Below are positions 55,076 through 64,000 of a DNA stretch of 64,000 bases, in pieces. The DNA is from Agarilytica rhodophyticola (GTDB taxonomy: Bacteria; Pseudomonadota; Gammaproteobacteria; Pseudomonadales; Cellvibrionaceae): contig NZ_CP020038.1 in assembly GCF_002157225.2 (NCBI RefSeq), forward strand, positions 868,001 to 932,000, given 5' to 3'. The notes under the pieces were generated by a model that was given only the letters and a program-made list of their open reading frames with translations, was not told the DNA's origin and searched no databases. Made by a program: the position numbers and the translations under genes. Position 1 is the first letter of the stretch. Each line of letters starts with the position of its first letter.

Positions 55076-57959
55076 GGTTTTTATCTTCTTCCCAAAGAGT
55101 CAGTAATTCTTCAAACTTAAACGCGAAAGTTTCAGCATTTAATTGTGCCTGATTATCTACATGCTGACTCAAAGCCATTTTTTGTGCTTGTAGTTGTGCT
55201 ATTTTTTCCTCTATCGTATTCTCAGCAATAAGCTTGTAAACAAATACAGGCTTATCTTGTCCAATTCTATGCGCGCGGTCGCTGGCTTGTTGCTGTGCGG
55301 CGGCATTCCACCAAGGGTCATAGTGAATGACTGTATCCGCTCTTGTTAAGTTAAGGCCCGTGCCACCAGCTTTTAGGCTGATAAGGAAAACAGGAGCCTC
55401 TCCTCTTTGAAAGGCATCGACCATGGTCTGCCGATTGCGAGTTTTTCCGGTCAATTTAAGTGTTGATATATTTTTTTCTGCTAGGGATGTATCCAAAATA
55501 TCAAGCATTTGGGTAAATTGTGAGAATACTAAAACTGCTCGATTTTCTGCGACCAGTTCTTCAATCATTTCAATACAGTATTGTCGTTTTGCCGAGGGTA
55601 AGTCGACATCGGGAAATAATCCTGGATCGCAGCATGCTTGGCGGAGTTTTAGTAATGCGCTTAAAGCCGCTATAGAATGATTACTTTCATTTTCTTCATT
55701 TATCTTGGCTTGTAATTCTTGCCAAGTTTCATGTTTTAGCTGCTCATAAAAATTATATTGTTCTGATGATAACGGTATTAGTTGTTCTATTTCTGTCTTT
55801 GCCGGTAAATCTTTGGCTATTTGATCTTTCGTGCGTCTTAAAATAAAAGGCGCAATACGTTTAAGCAAACGTTGCATTTGTTTCTCATCACCGGCTTGCT
55901 CGATCGGTTTTTGGAAGTTGTCTCTGAATTCACGCCGGCTGCCCAGGTATCCAGGCATCAGAAAACTAATAATAGACCAGAGCTCTCCAAGATGGTTTTC
56001 TACCGGTGTTCCTGATAAGCAAAGCTTATGTTCGCAAGGAATTTCTCGCACGGCTTTGCTATAGCGTGTACTTGGGTTTTTGATACTCTGAGCTTCATCC
56101 AAGATGAGCCAGGAAAGCCTTTGTTCATTCCAATAGGATAAATCTGAGGCCACAAGGTGGTACGTGGTTAATAGCACATCGTAATTATTGAGTTCTGTCC
56201 AATTGTCATGTCTTTTGCTACCGTGGATAATTTTACAACTTAGTTGTGGCGCGAAACGTTTTATCTCATTTTGCCAATTATGTAAAAGGCTAAGGGGCAT
56301 AACAATCAGTGCCGGCTTGGCTAAGTTACCTTGTGTTTTCTCAAATGCTAAATGGGTTAGAGCTTGTAGTGTTTTCCCAAGGCCCATATCATCAGCTAAT
56401 AAACCGTTGCAGGTATGTTGTTTCATGTGTTGAATCCAACATACTCCTAGCCATTGATAAGGGCGTAGTTGTGCTTTGATAAAATCGAGAGTTTTATTTA
56501 ATACAACGGGACTCTTGTGCAATTCAATCGATTCATTTAAATATTCAGTATCTCCGGACCAATGGGTCGACGCCGGAGTACAGTGTTCTATATCTGCTAA
56601 GCGATGACGTTGATTATGGGGTAAATGAAATCCATCTTGGGAATAATCTAAATCTTCCAACTCTTCCATTAGATTGAGAACATCACCTGCGGGTACCAAC
56701 CAAAGGCGACCATCGCTTCTTTGTAAATAAATATGGCTATCCTTGCTGCGATAATTAAAATCTCGTAGCTGATCTAAAAATTCCTGCAGTTCAATGTCTA
56801 TATCTTTTGCTTGTAGTAATACAGAAAGGTTTAAATCCCCATTCTCTCGCTCTTTAATACGAACATCCCAGCTCTCGATATAAGCGTAATGATGTCGAAA
56901 ACCTGCCTCGGTACAAAAACTGACATTTAACTTATTTAACGGTGCGTACAAGTCTGTAAATAAATGTTGCCATTGTTGTTGATGTTGAATATACCAGATA
57001 CACTTTTCGTTATTGGGAGATGTAAACGCACTTAAACGTCTTGTAATCGTGTTTTTTAGGTGCTCTCCTTGTTTGTTGTCTACCGCTAAGCGATGTAGTG
57101 TTTTTCCATCCCAATAAATACAGTCGTCGAAGGTATTCTGCGGTAGGCTGCAGTATTTATCGCTGCAAAGACTAAATAGCAGTTGAATATCGCCAGTGCT
57201 GTTTTTTTGTGATAGCTGAGGCGTACCCTTATCATGGCAGATCAGCAATGGCTTAATTTCTGTATCCGCAACTACTGTGTCCACTATGGGGGGGCGAGGT
57301 AAAGCCCACTTTTGCCAGTTTTTTGACCGCTGTTGAATATATTTGTCAATATCGCTTACGGAAATGTTGAGCCGGGGCGGGGTCTGTCTATGTTGTTCTA
57401 AAAAGACAACTGGCCCCAAGACAATACTATCGATAGCTGCTGTATCATTAGCTGTGAAATAAAATTTTGGTTTTTGTGTGCAAAATATTAACTTATATTG
57501 ATTTAAGTTTTCTTGTAGTTGCCAGCCGAGCTGATACTCGCCACTGGTATTAATTGACCAATAGGGATATACAGTATCAGGCTCGCCAGCTTTGACAGCC
57601 ATAACACTATTTTGATGTAGTAGGTAGCATCGCTGTGTAGCAATAATCTCCTGTAAAAGTGACCAAGTATTGTTTTCTGGTAGAGGCCCTTTGTCTGTAT
57701 TGAACCAGCTAGCCCTACTATCGCTTAATTCCTGCAGTATTTTTTTGTCGCTATGTTGTATAAAAGATGGTGGACGGTATAGGTGTTCTCGCTGAAGAGA
57801 ATAGGGTTTGTTAGCAATACTTGCTATTTCTTGCTGGCTGGCAATACAAAGCCGTAATATCATTTCACTTGTTAAATGATCAATTGTTAATAAATAGTGA
57901 AGTTGTTGGTCTTGTTTGTCGTCAGAGTCTTGCTTACGTAAACTAGCGAGAAAGCTCAT
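55062..57959 (-). CDS. SWI2/SNF2-type DEAD/DEAH ATPase
   Basis: 965 residues. The C-terminal half holds the SNF2 motor: GLLADDMGLGKTLQALTH (Walker A, near 523), PLSLLHNWQNEIKRF, LILDEAQSIKNP (DEAQ, near 621), LCLSGTPVENHLGELW, then the helicase C lobe VLVFSQFTQMLDIL, LISLKAGGTGLNLTRAD and QQASDRAHRIGQDKPVFVYK. The N-terminal ~480 residues are not a domain I recognise (SNF2_assoc-like region with the Tyr/Trp-rich ITRRLSAFTSPNNEKCIWYI). Bacterial SNF2 proteins translocate on dsDNA; some work in transcription recycling (RapA), others in defence. The start is adjacent to a Met at 57959; the partner gene overlaps downstream. Confidence 0.9.
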   Translation of the reverse strand: MSFLASLRKQDSDDKQDQQLHYLLTIDHLTSEMILRLCIASQQEIASIANKPYSLQREHLYRPPSFIQHSDKKILQELSDSRASWFNTDKGPLPENNTWSLLQEIIATQRCYLLHQNSVMAVKAGEPDTVYPYWSINTSGEYQLGWQLQENLNQYKLIFCTQKPKFYFTANDTAAIDSIVLGPVVFLEQHRQTPPRLNISVSDIDKYIQQRSKNWQKWALPRPPIVDTVVADTEIKPLLICHDKGTPQLSQKNSTGDIQLLFSLCSDKYCSLPQNTFDDCIYWDGKTLHRLAVDNKQGEHLKNTITRRLSAFTSPNNEKCIWYIQHQQQWQHLFTDLYAPLNKLNVSFCTEAGFRHHYAYIESWDVRIKERENGDLNLSVLLQAKDIDIELQEFLDQLRDFNYRSKDSHIYLQRSDGRLWLVPAGDVLNLMEELEDLDYSQDGFHLPHNQRHRLADIEHCTPASTHWSGDTEYLNESIELHKSPVVLNKTLDFIKAQLRPYQWLGVCWIQHMKQHTCNGLLADDMGLGKTLQALTHLAFEKTQGNLAKPALIVMPLSLLHNWQNEIKRFAPQLSCKIIHGSKRHDNWTELNNYDVLLTTYHLVASDLSYWNEQRLSWLILDEAQSIKNPSTRYSKAVREIPCEHKLCLSGTPVENHLGELWSIISFLMPGYLGSRREFRDNFQKPIEQAGDEKQMQRLLKRIAPFILRRTKDQIAKDLPAKTEIEQLIPLSSEQYNFYEQLKHETWQELQAKINEENESNHSIAALSALLKLRQACCDPGLFPDVDLPSAKRQYCIEMIEELVAENRAVLVFSQFTQMLDILDTSLAEKNISTLKLTGKTRNRQTMVDAFQRGEAPVFLISLKAGGTGLNLTRADTVIHYDPWWNAAAQQQASDRAHRIGQDKPVFVYKLIAENTIEEKIAQLQAQKMALSQHVDNQAQLNAETFAFKFEELLTLWEEDKNHEKN

Positions 57960-58057
57960 AGAGATTTAGCTTCGATTAATTAAAATTTAAAGTGCAGTTG
58001 TAATGCAGTCTTAATGATTTTTTATGAGTGACAACTAGATGAAGTGTTGGTTATCGG

Positions 58058-58591
58058 TTAGCTATCTTGTTCATCACTTGAGAAATTATCTCGGATAAAA
58101 CGGAACAGCTTTCTCGCGTGCGCAGGAGGCTTTGACTGTTGTATTTCTTTTTGTGCTGCCCTAATAAGTTGTCTCAATTGTTGGCGATCTGTATTTGGAA
58201 ATGACTCTATGTAACGCTGTATGTCACGGTTATCGCCTGCAATCAGCACATCTCTCCACCTCTCTATGGTATGGTGCTGTTGTACGGCTTGGTGAGATTG
58301 CTGTATGACGGACTCGTAAGCTTGAGAGACAGCATCAATATCTTCGCTGCGCATAAGCTTACCAATGTATTGCATATGTCTTTTTTTAGCACTATTGCTT
58401 TTAATTGTCGGCGCTTGTTCGATCATTTCACGCAATTTATCGTCGAGCGGAATTTTTGCTTGCTGTTCACGTGTTAATTTAGAGATGGAGATTCCTAATT
58501 CGTGTAGAGCGAGCATTTCTTTTTTAACTTGTGTTTTACTTTTTATTTCTTCCTCGAATTCTTGAGGTTCATGATCGGAATCTATGTGCAT
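58058..58591 (-). CDS. yjgA: Ribosome-associated protein YjgA/DarP (DUF615)
   Basis: 177 residues. KSKTQVKKEMLALHELGISI, LREMIEQAPTIKSNSAKKRHMQYIGKLMR, and the C-terminal RQQLRQLIRAAQKE...PPAHARKLFRFIRD are the conserved DUF615 pattern. The protein binds 50S assembly intermediates. In Pseudomonas it lies between tldD and pmbA; here neither is adjacent and mgtE lies upstream on the same strand, 29 bp away. Confidence 0.95.
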   Translation of the reverse strand: MHIDSDHEPQEFEEEIKSKTQVKKEMLALHELGISISKLTREQQAKIPLDDKLREMIEQAPTIKSNSAKKRHMQYIGKLMRSEDIDAVSQAYESVIQQSHQAVQQHHTIERWRDVLIAGDNRDIQRYIESFPNTDRQQLRQLIRAAQKEIQQSKPPAHARKLFRFIRDNFSSDEQDS

Positions 58592-58620
58592 GTTTGTTTT
58601 CTAACCGTATGTTATTTAGC

Positions 58621-59979
58621 TTACGCGTAAAAATAGGTGGCGAGTCCGAGAAAGGCCATAAAGCCAATAACGTCGGTTACTGTAGTGAGCGTCACGCCGC
58701 CTGCCAAGGCAGGGTCTATATGCATTTTTTTGAGCAGCAGTGGTAGCAGTGTTCCGGCTGCTGCTGCTGTAACTAGATTGATTACCATTGCAGCTGCGAT
58801 AATAAAGGCGAGTGTGATATCACTAAACCATAGTGACACCAGCCCTCCCATAACTATTGCCCATAAACAGCCATTGAGCAAACCGACGCCTAACTCGCGT
58901 GACAAAAGCCAATTCATATTACTAAAACCGATGTTGCCTATTGCCATACCTCGAATCACTACTGTCAGTGTTTGAGAGCCTGCAACGCCTCCCATGCTGG
59001 CGACAACAGGCATTAGTATCGCAAGTGCCACCACTTTATCTAGCGATTCTTGGAAAAGGCTGATAACTGCGGAGGCTAAAATGGCGGTGAGCAAATTTAT
59101 ACCCAGCCATATTGCGCGCCTTGGAATAGTACGCATTACCGGTGCAAAAGTATCTTCTTCTTCATCCAAGCCGGCAAGGCTCATAAGCGAGTGATCTGCG
59201 CCTTCGCGGATGACGTCTACGACATCGTCGATTGTGATTCTGCCAAGCAGTTTGCCTTGTTCATCCACCACAGGTGCAGATATCCAATCATTTTGTTCGA
59301 AAAGCTTAGCAACCTCATGATCCGGCAGGTTAGCCTGTATGGCATTAGTGTCGGTCACCATCACTTCGCGTACCGTTGTATTGGGATCTGACGTTAGAAG
59401 TTTGGCGAGAGGTAGCAAACCTAAGTATTGGTCTTTACGGTTAACCACAATGAGAGCATCCGTTGATGGCGGCAGCTCTACGTGTCGACGTAAATAGCGC
59501 AGTACAACATCTAGAGTAAAACGTGGGCGTATTGTTATTGTATCTGTATTTGTTAGGCCGCCTGCGGTATCTTCGTCATAAGCTAAGACCGTTTCCACGC
59601 GGTTGCGATCCTGATCGCTCATTGCCGCCAGCACTTCTTGAGTCACTTTTTCTGGCAATTGTTGCAGTATATCTACAACATCGTCTGTCTCAAGGCCCTC
59701 TGTTAGCTCTACCAGCTGTTCTGCATCCAGGTCACGGATAAAGTTTCCTTGAATGTCTTCGGGCAGTTCTTCTAGTACCTCACCGATAACATCTTTATCT
59801 ACTAGATCCCACACAACTTTACGCGAAGGAGGGGGAGAAGACTCAAGTAGGCGAGCAATCTCTACAGGACGCAAGCTATTTACCATCTTGGCTATCTGCT
59901 GCAGAGTACCGCTTCCTAGTAGCGTCTGTACTCTGGCCAAGTGGGTTTGGCTTTTGGTCTCTTCGGTAGCTTGTTGCAT
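58621..59979 (-). CDS. mgtE: Magnesium transporter MgtE
   Basis: 452 residues. N-terminal acidic MgtE_N superhelix (about 25-130), two CBS domains (about 135-255) that sense Mg2+, and five membrane helices (about 285-452) with the selectivity segments VVASMGGVAGSQTLTVVIRG and ALAGGVTLTTVTDVIGF. It is a gated Mg2+ channel of the inner membrane. No M-box riboswitch was seen in the 153-bp leader; that leader instead carries short tandem repeats (60001-60060). Confidence 0.96.
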   Translation of the reverse strand: MQQATEETKSQTHLARVQTLLGSGTLQQIAKMVNSLRPVEIARLLESSPPPSRKVVWDLVDKDVIGEVLEELPEDIQGNFIRDLDAEQLVELTEGLETDDVVDILQQLPEKVTQEVLAAMSDQDRNRVETVLAYDEDTAGGLTNTDTITIRPRFTLDVVLRYLRRHVELPPSTDALIVVNRKDQYLGLLPLAKLLTSDPNTTVREVMVTDTNAIQANLPDHEVAKLFEQNDWISAPVVDEQGKLLGRITIDDVVDVIREGADHSLMSLAGLDEEEDTFAPVMRTIPRRAIWLGINLLTAILASAVISLFQESLDKVVALAILMPVVASMGGVAGSQTLTVVIRGMAIGNIGFSNMNWLLSRELGVGLLNGCLWAIVMGGLVSLWFSDITLAFIIAAAMVINLVTAAAAGTLLPLLLKKMHIDPALAGGVTLTTVTDVIGFMAFLGLATYFYA

Positions 59980-60000
59980 GTAACTCTTTATAGGTTGTAG

Positions 60001-60060
60001 GCTATCTAGGTAATAGGTTATCTAGTAATAAGTTATCTAGGTTTATATCTAAGTTATATC
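60001..60060. repeat. Short tandem repeat in the mgtE leader (period about 15 bp)
   Basis: GCTATCTAGGTAATA, GGTTATCTAGTAATA and AGTTATCTAGGTTTA follow one another from 60001 to 60045, with decaying TATCTAAGTTATAT copies after that. The unit core is GTTATCTAG. It lies between ptsO and mgtE, about 20 bp upstream of the mgtE start on the - strand. Confidence 0.65.
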
Positions 60061-60132
60061 CGAGTTATGCCTCGGTGTTTCCTTACATTTGCTGGCACTA
60101 GCCTTATATTAAGGCGCACACTATTTGCCGGT

Positions 60133-60402
60133 TTATTCTTCTTCGTCAAATCTATTATTAATCAATTCAACGAGTGCGGCCATGCTTTCTTCTGAGTCCT
60201 CACCTTCAGTAATTAACGTAATTTCGCTGCCCTTCGCCGCAGCTAACAGCATCAGAGCCATGATACTTTTGCCGTCTATAGTTTTGTCGGCGAAGCGAAC
60301 TTTTACGCTACTGCTATATTTATTTGCTGTATTCGCAAAGCGTGTGGCTGCGCGCGCGTGTAAGCCAAGTTTATTAATGATTTCTATTTGCTGTTCGAAC
60401 AT
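60133..60402 (-). CDS. ptsO: Nitrogen-PTS phosphocarrier NPr
   Basis: 89 residues, HPr fold. The phosphorylated His15 is in KLGLHARAATRF, and the Ser46 site in DGKSIMALMLL has the family's place. NPr passes phosphate from PtsP to PtsN (EIIA-Ntr). It starts 3 bp after rapZ and belongs to the rpoN-ptsN-rapZ-ptsO cluster. Confidence 0.96.
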   Translation of the reverse strand: MFEQQIEIINKLGLHARAATRFANTANKYSSSVKVRFADKTIDGKSIMALMLLAAAKGSEITLITEGEDSEESMAALVELINNRFDEEE

Positions 60403-60405
60403 GCA

Positions 60406-61275
60406 TTAGCCATTTTTTAAGTTATTGTTTTGTAATTGTCGGTGACGAACTTGAACATCCTTATATGTTTCTTTTAAATTTTGATACAAGCGTTCGCTAA
60501 TATACACTGAACGATGCATTCCACCAGTACAGCCAATTGCTACTGTGAGATAGCTTCGATTATTATTTTCAAATGAAGGTATCCATTTAGCAACAAATCC
60601 AGTGATATCGTTAATCATCTCCTCTACGCTATTCTGGCTCGACAAGTAATCTGCTACTTCAACATCAAGGCCAGTTTTGAGACGTAAACCTGGTTCCCAG
60701 TGAGGATTAGGAAGGCTGCGAACATCAAAAATAAAATCAGCGTCGGTAGGAGCTCCATACTTGAATCCAAAGGAACTGAACATAATTGACATGCTCTTGC
60801 TTTGGGGGCCAACGATGAGTTGTCGCATGGTGCTGCGCATTTCGTGCAAATTGAGAGCACTAGTATCGATGATAATATCGGCAAAACCGACAATAGGAGC
60901 AAGGATATCCCGTTCTTTTTCAAGTGCCTCATTAAGTCCAGTATTTTCATCCGACAAAGGATGGCGACGGCGAGTTTCACTAAAACGCTTGATTAATACA
61001 TTGGTATGAGTGTCTAGATAGATAACTTTATAGTTTTCACGGGGGATTTGGGAGGATTTTAATATGCCCGAGAGAGTGCCTAAATCCTTGTCGAGATTTC
61101 TCGCGTCTATACCAATGGCAAAACGTTCCTTCTCTTGCTGATTTATATGCTCAATCAATGATGGCAACAAGGTGACGGGAATATTATCAATACAGGTAAA
61201 CCCTTCATCTTCCAGTAGATGTAAGGCTGAAGTTTTGCCCGACCCTGAGCGACCACTGATTACTAAAAAGCTCAT
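60406..61275 (-). CDS. rapZ: RNase adapter protein RapZ
   Basis: 289 residues. Walker [12 protein letters not shown] (8-18), [24 protein letters not shown], and C-terminal [26 protein letters not shown]...[16 protein letters not shown] are diagnostic. RapZ binds nucleotides and small RNAs and, in enterobacteria, directs RNase E to GlmZ to set GlmS levels. The gene is 23 bp downstream of ptsN and 3 bp before ptsO. Confidence 0.97.
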   Translation of the reverse strand: MSFLVISGRSGSGKTSALHLLEDEGFTCIDNIPVTLLPSLIEHINQQEKERFAIGIDARNLDKDLGTLSGILKSSQIPRENYKVIYLDTHTNVLIKRFSETRRRHPLSDENTGLNEALEKERDILAPIVGFADIIIDTSALNLHEMRSTMRQLIVGPQSKSMSIMFSSFGFKYGAPTDADFIFDVRSLPNPHWEPGLRLKTGLDVEVADYLSSQNSVEEMINDITGFVAKWIPSFENNNRSYLTVAIGCTGGMHRSVYISERLYQNLKETYKDVQVRHRQLQNNNLKNG

Positions 61276-61298
61276 GACAGATCCCGCTTATATAGAGG

Positions 61299-61751
61299 TT
61301 AAGATGACGATGTTATCGCATCGAAAAGTGCATCATCAGATGATACGGAACGTATTGTGCTGACAAAATCAGCATCTTGTAAAAGTTGTGCCAAGCTTGC
61401 CAACGACTCTAGATGGCTACTCTCTGCATTTTCCGGTACTAACATTGCAAATATAATATCAACTGGCTTGCCGTCCACTGCGTCGAAGTCAATGGGGGAT
61501 GCTAGTGTCATGCAGGCGCCATATGTATGACCGCCGGTATTAAAGCGGCAATGAGGAATTGCGATACCATCACCAATACCGGTTGTACCCAATTTTTCTC
61601 GGTTAATAAGACTTTGATAAAGTTCATCGACATCAAAGCCTTCGATATCGTTCGCAAAATTCTGTGCCAGTGTTTCAATCACACGCTTTTTACTGCCACC
61701 TTCAATTTTTGCCACTGTTCTCTTTGTTGAGAGAATGCTTTTAATTAACAT
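61299..61751 (-). CDS. ptsN: Nitrogen-regulatory EIIA protein PtsN
   Basis: 150 residues, PTS EIIA type 2 domain. Active His67 is in GIGDGIAIPHCRF. It takes phosphate from NPr and controls potassium uptake, carbon/nitrogen balance and other processes by its phosphorylation state. It lies in the rpoN cluster, but hpf, which usually separates rpoN from ptsN, is missing (335-bp gap instead). Confidence 0.96.
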   Translation of the reverse strand: MLIKSILSTKRTVAKIEGGSKKRVIETLAQNFANDIEGFDVDELYQSLINREKLGTTGIGDGIAIPHCRFNTGGHTYGACMTLASPIDFDAVDGKPVDIIFAMLVPENAESSHLESLASLAQLLQDADFVSTIRSVSSDDALFDAITSSS

Positions 61752-62086
61752 AGATTCTTTGGTAGTTTTTTAAACAATTTTAATAATAAAGACTGCCATT
61801 TTATCAGTTTTATTTACTGTGTAACGAACACAATACACTGTGTGTTTAGCAATGATTATTTTTTATCTTATCCAGTACTATATAGATAAAACGTATACAA
61901 AATATGGAGTCGTGGGCGAATGGGCCAACTAGCCCCCTTAAAATAAAGATATACGTGTTTAGCTTGGCGTATTAGAAGATTGCTCAACTATATTTAGGAA
62001 GACATAGATGAATGTCGATTCAATAGTTTATTGCGCAAGCCAATACACAAAAATACAGAGTGCTCTATAACATTAAGACTAATAGT
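61752..62086. other. Gap between rpoN and ptsN where hpf is usually found
   Basis: 335 bp with no gene and no sequence resembling hibernation promoting factor in any frame that I could follow. A weak hairpin (GGGC/GCCC around 61922-61935) lies in the middle, without a T run. Confidence 0.5.
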
Positions 62087-63622
62087 TTAAACTAGTCGTT
62101 TACGCTCGTTGGAAGGTGGAATGCCAAGTGACTCTCGATATTTGGCTATGGTTCTACGGGCAACTTTAATACCTTTCTCTTCAAGTATTCCTGTGATCTT
62201 CGAGTCACTCAAGGGTTTTCTGGCGTTTTCAGCAGCGATTAGTTTTTTAATAATGGCGCGAATAGCGGTTGAAGAGCATTCTCCACCTGCTTCTGTTGCT
62301 ACATGGCTTGAGAAAAAGTACTTAAGTTCAAATATACCTTGTGGTGTATGCATATATTTTTGCGTTGTTACCCGAGAAATTGTCGATTCATGCATTTCAA
62401 CAATTTCCGCAACATCGTGTAATACCATAGGTTTCATAGCTTCTGGGCCATGATCAAGAAAGCCCTGTTGCTTCTCAACGATGCATGTAGCCACTTTCAA
62501 TAATGTCTCATTGCGGCTCTGCAAGCTTTTTAAAAACCACCTAGCTTCCTGAAGGTTATCTCTTAAAAAGGTATTGTCAGTGCTTGAGTCTGCTCTTTTA
62601 ACTAAGGACGCATAATCATTATTGATGCGAATTCGAGGAGCTATTTCAGGGTTTAACTGCACTGTCCAACGATCATCTACCTTTTTAACAAAAACATCAG
62701 GTACCACATATTCGGTTGAGTCTGTGCCAATATGTTCCCCTGGGCGTGGGTTAAGCGTCTGAATGACTTTAATAGCAAGTTGCAGTTCGGCTTCTTTAAT
62801 CTTCAATTTGCGCATTAACTGCTTGAAATCTCGATTGCCAAGTACTTCTAGGTAGTCTTCAATAATTTTACGGGCGTAATTAACGCCTGGTTCATTAGGA
62901 TCATACTGGTTTAGCTGTATCAGTAAACACTCGCTGATATTTTGGCTGGCTACCCCTATGGGATCAAATTGCTGAATTCTGTGCAATACAGCAACTAGCT
63001 CATCCATCTCTAATTCTTCATGATGGGCTTGTAGGCCTGTGTATATATCATCCAAGGACTGACACAACATACCATTGGGCTCTACCGCATCTATGATAGC
63101 CTCGGCAATTTCTATATCTAGATCCGACATTGGTGTTAGATTGAGTTGCCAAAGTAAGTGGTCTTGGATTGTCTCGGACGAGGTGCGACGAGATTCAAAA
63201 TCCATATCTTCGTTATCGTTTCTCGAAGCGCCGGGGGATGATGATGCTTGGTAGACATCATCCCAATTGGTATCAACCGCCAGCTCATTGGGAATGGTAT
63301 CACTCCATTCGCTATCTAGACGCGCTTCTTCATTCGAAGAGTTTGGATTTTCATCGCTAGAGTTAGTGCTTTCGCTATTTAAAGAAGAATCGTTAGGTTT
63401 GGCAAAATCTTCCGAAGGAGAAGAGTCAGCCCCTTTTTCCCCTGAATCGTTGTCTGAGCTACTGGATTCATCAGATATCTCTAACATAGGGTTAGAGTCC
63501 AGCGCTTCCTGAATCTCTGATTGCAAATCTAAGGTTGATAGCTGAAGAAGGCGAATCGCTTGCTGCAACTGGGGAGTCATTGTAAGTTGCTGACCCAGCT
63601 TTAGTTGAAGAGATTGCTTCAT
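62087..63622 (-). CDS. rpoN: RNA polymerase sigma-54 factor
   Basis: 511 residues from the ATG at 63622; the frame extends to 63679 but the family start is [34 protein letters not shown], so the extra 19 residues are excluded. Region I (Gln/Leu-rich, about 1-50), an acidic Ser-rich region II (about 50-130), the core-binding domain, the HTH ([17 protein letters not shown]...) and the RpoN box [14 protein letters not shown] near the C-terminus are all seen. It directs transcription from -24/-12 promoters together with enhancer-binding proteins. Confidence 0.97.
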   Translation of the reverse strand: MKQSLQLKLGQQLTMTPQLQQAIRLLQLSTLDLQSEIQEALDSNPMLEISDESSSSDNDSGEKGADSSPSEDFAKPNDSSLNSESTNSSDENPNSSNEEARLDSEWSDTIPNELAVDTNWDDVYQASSSPGASRNDNEDMDFESRRTSSETIQDHLLWQLNLTPMSDLDIEIAEAIIDAVEPNGMLCQSLDDIYTGLQAHHEELEMDELVAVLHRIQQFDPIGVASQNISECLLIQLNQYDPNEPGVNYARKIIEDYLEVLGNRDFKQLMRKLKIKEAELQLAIKVIQTLNPRPGEHIGTDSTEYVVPDVFVKKVDDRWTVQLNPEIAPRIRINNDYASLVKRADSSTDNTFLRDNLQEARWFLKSLQSRNETLLKVATCIVEKQQGFLDHGPEAMKPMVLHDVAEIVEMHESTISRVTTQKYMHTPQGIFELKYFFSSHVATEAGGECSSTAIRAIIKKLIAAENARKPLSDSKITGILEEKGIKVARRTIAKYRESLGIPPSNERKRLV

Positions 63623-63837
63623 ATGCGCTAACACTTGCCCCGGTTGATTGTATGTTATGTGACAGCCGCTTGATTCCATTTAGGAAAGCAGACCCTTATA
63701 AGTTTAGACTGAGCGAGGCTCTCAGGCAACGGTTTTGCGTTAAAAATAAAGCAAACATTGTGCCGTATATAGGTCACTGCTTGAGCAATTTGTCAAGTAT
63801 TAAACTCAAAACAATTAGGCTTAGTGTCAGATATGGC

Positions 63838-64000
63838 CTAAAGCTGAAAATGCTGTCCTAGATAGACTTCCCGCACTTTTTGGTTATTGAGTACGGTGGC
63901 GGCATCGCCATCAGCAATGATGTGGCCTTCGGATACGATGTAAGATTTCTCGCATATATCGAGCGTTTCTCTAACATGATGATCGGTAATGAGAACGCCA
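63838..64000 (-). CDS. lptB: LPS export ABC transporter ATP-binding protein LptB, C-terminal end
   Basis: 53 codons visible; the gene continues past the window end. The peptide [20 protein letters not shown], then [19 protein letters not shown] and [12 protein letters not shown] with a TAG stop at 63838-63840, matches the end of LptB (switch His in [10 protein letters not shown]). LptB powers extraction of LPS from the inner membrane. lptB-rpoN is a conserved neighbourhood; the 215-bp gap to the rpoN start likely holds the rpoN promoter. Confidence 0.95.
   Translation of the reverse strand, partial: GVLITDHHVRETLDICEKSYIVSEGHIIADGDAATVLNNQKVREVYLGQHFQL

Noticed and set aside
59980..60132. 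M-box (Mg2+) riboswitch before mgtE
   Set aside because: The leader is short and filled with tandem repeats; none of the conserved M-box elements were seen.

Overview
The window is an AT-leaning stretch of chromosome from a gammaproteobacterium on the Pseudomonas/Cellvibrio side of the class. The evidence is gene order: ychF-pth-rplY-prs-tRNA(Gln)-ispE-lolB-TPR lipoprotein facing hemA-prfA-prmC-moeB; gatBAC facing mreBCD-maf-rng-yhdP-nit; and yjgA, ptsO-rapZ-ptsN-rpoN-lptB. These are Pseudomonas-type clusters at lower GC. A GH97 glucosidase end, a CBM9-like protein and a TonB receptor suggest a glycan-using, probably aquatic bacterium; this lifestyle and the taxonomic placement are inference.

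Layout. 1-7.3 kb is accessory: GH97 3' end, CBM9-like secreted protein, secreted serine hydrolase, a small membrane protein plus an atypical Lnt-type N-acyltransferase, a lipase-chaperone-like protein and an AraC regulator. 7.9-13.1 kb is one 1721-residue gene that I recognise as an AvrE/DspE-family type III effector, with AT-rich, nearly gene-free DNA on either side and no secretion genes or chaperone in view. 13.6-15.8 kb holds a Big_5 plus CAP-like secreted protein and an unknown secreted protein. 16.0-27.9 kb is core (translation, PRPP, isoprenoid and haem synthesis, lipoprotein sorting). 27.9-30 kb holds a DUF3224 protein, a second AraC regulator and a decayed gene. 30.2-38.1 kb carries a TonB receptor, sugar epimerase, DEAD-box helicase, a double-REC response regulator with degenerate GGDEF, cysZ and a PA4642-type protein. 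38-51.5 kb is core: gatCAB and the cell-shape/RNase G operon. 51.5-58 kb (MsrB, a Big_5/CAP-like lipoprotein, a hypothetical and an SNF2 ATPase) lies where I would expect tldD. 58-64 kb is core: yjgA, mgtE, nitrogen PTS, rpoN and the end of lptB; hpf and pmbA are absent from their usual places.

Main points of interest: (1) the orphan AvrE-family effector; (2) mreC, whose only well-placed start is a rare ATT codon behind a perfect Shine-Dalgarno and after a 16-bp mreB/mreC hairpin; (3) a frameshifted, stop-interrupted gene at about 29.2-29.9 kb; (4) two Big_5 plus CAP-like paralogues about 39 kb apart; (5) a hydrolase/Lnt-like/chaperone-like accessory cluster. No rRNA, CRISPR array, insertion sequence or prophage was seen.
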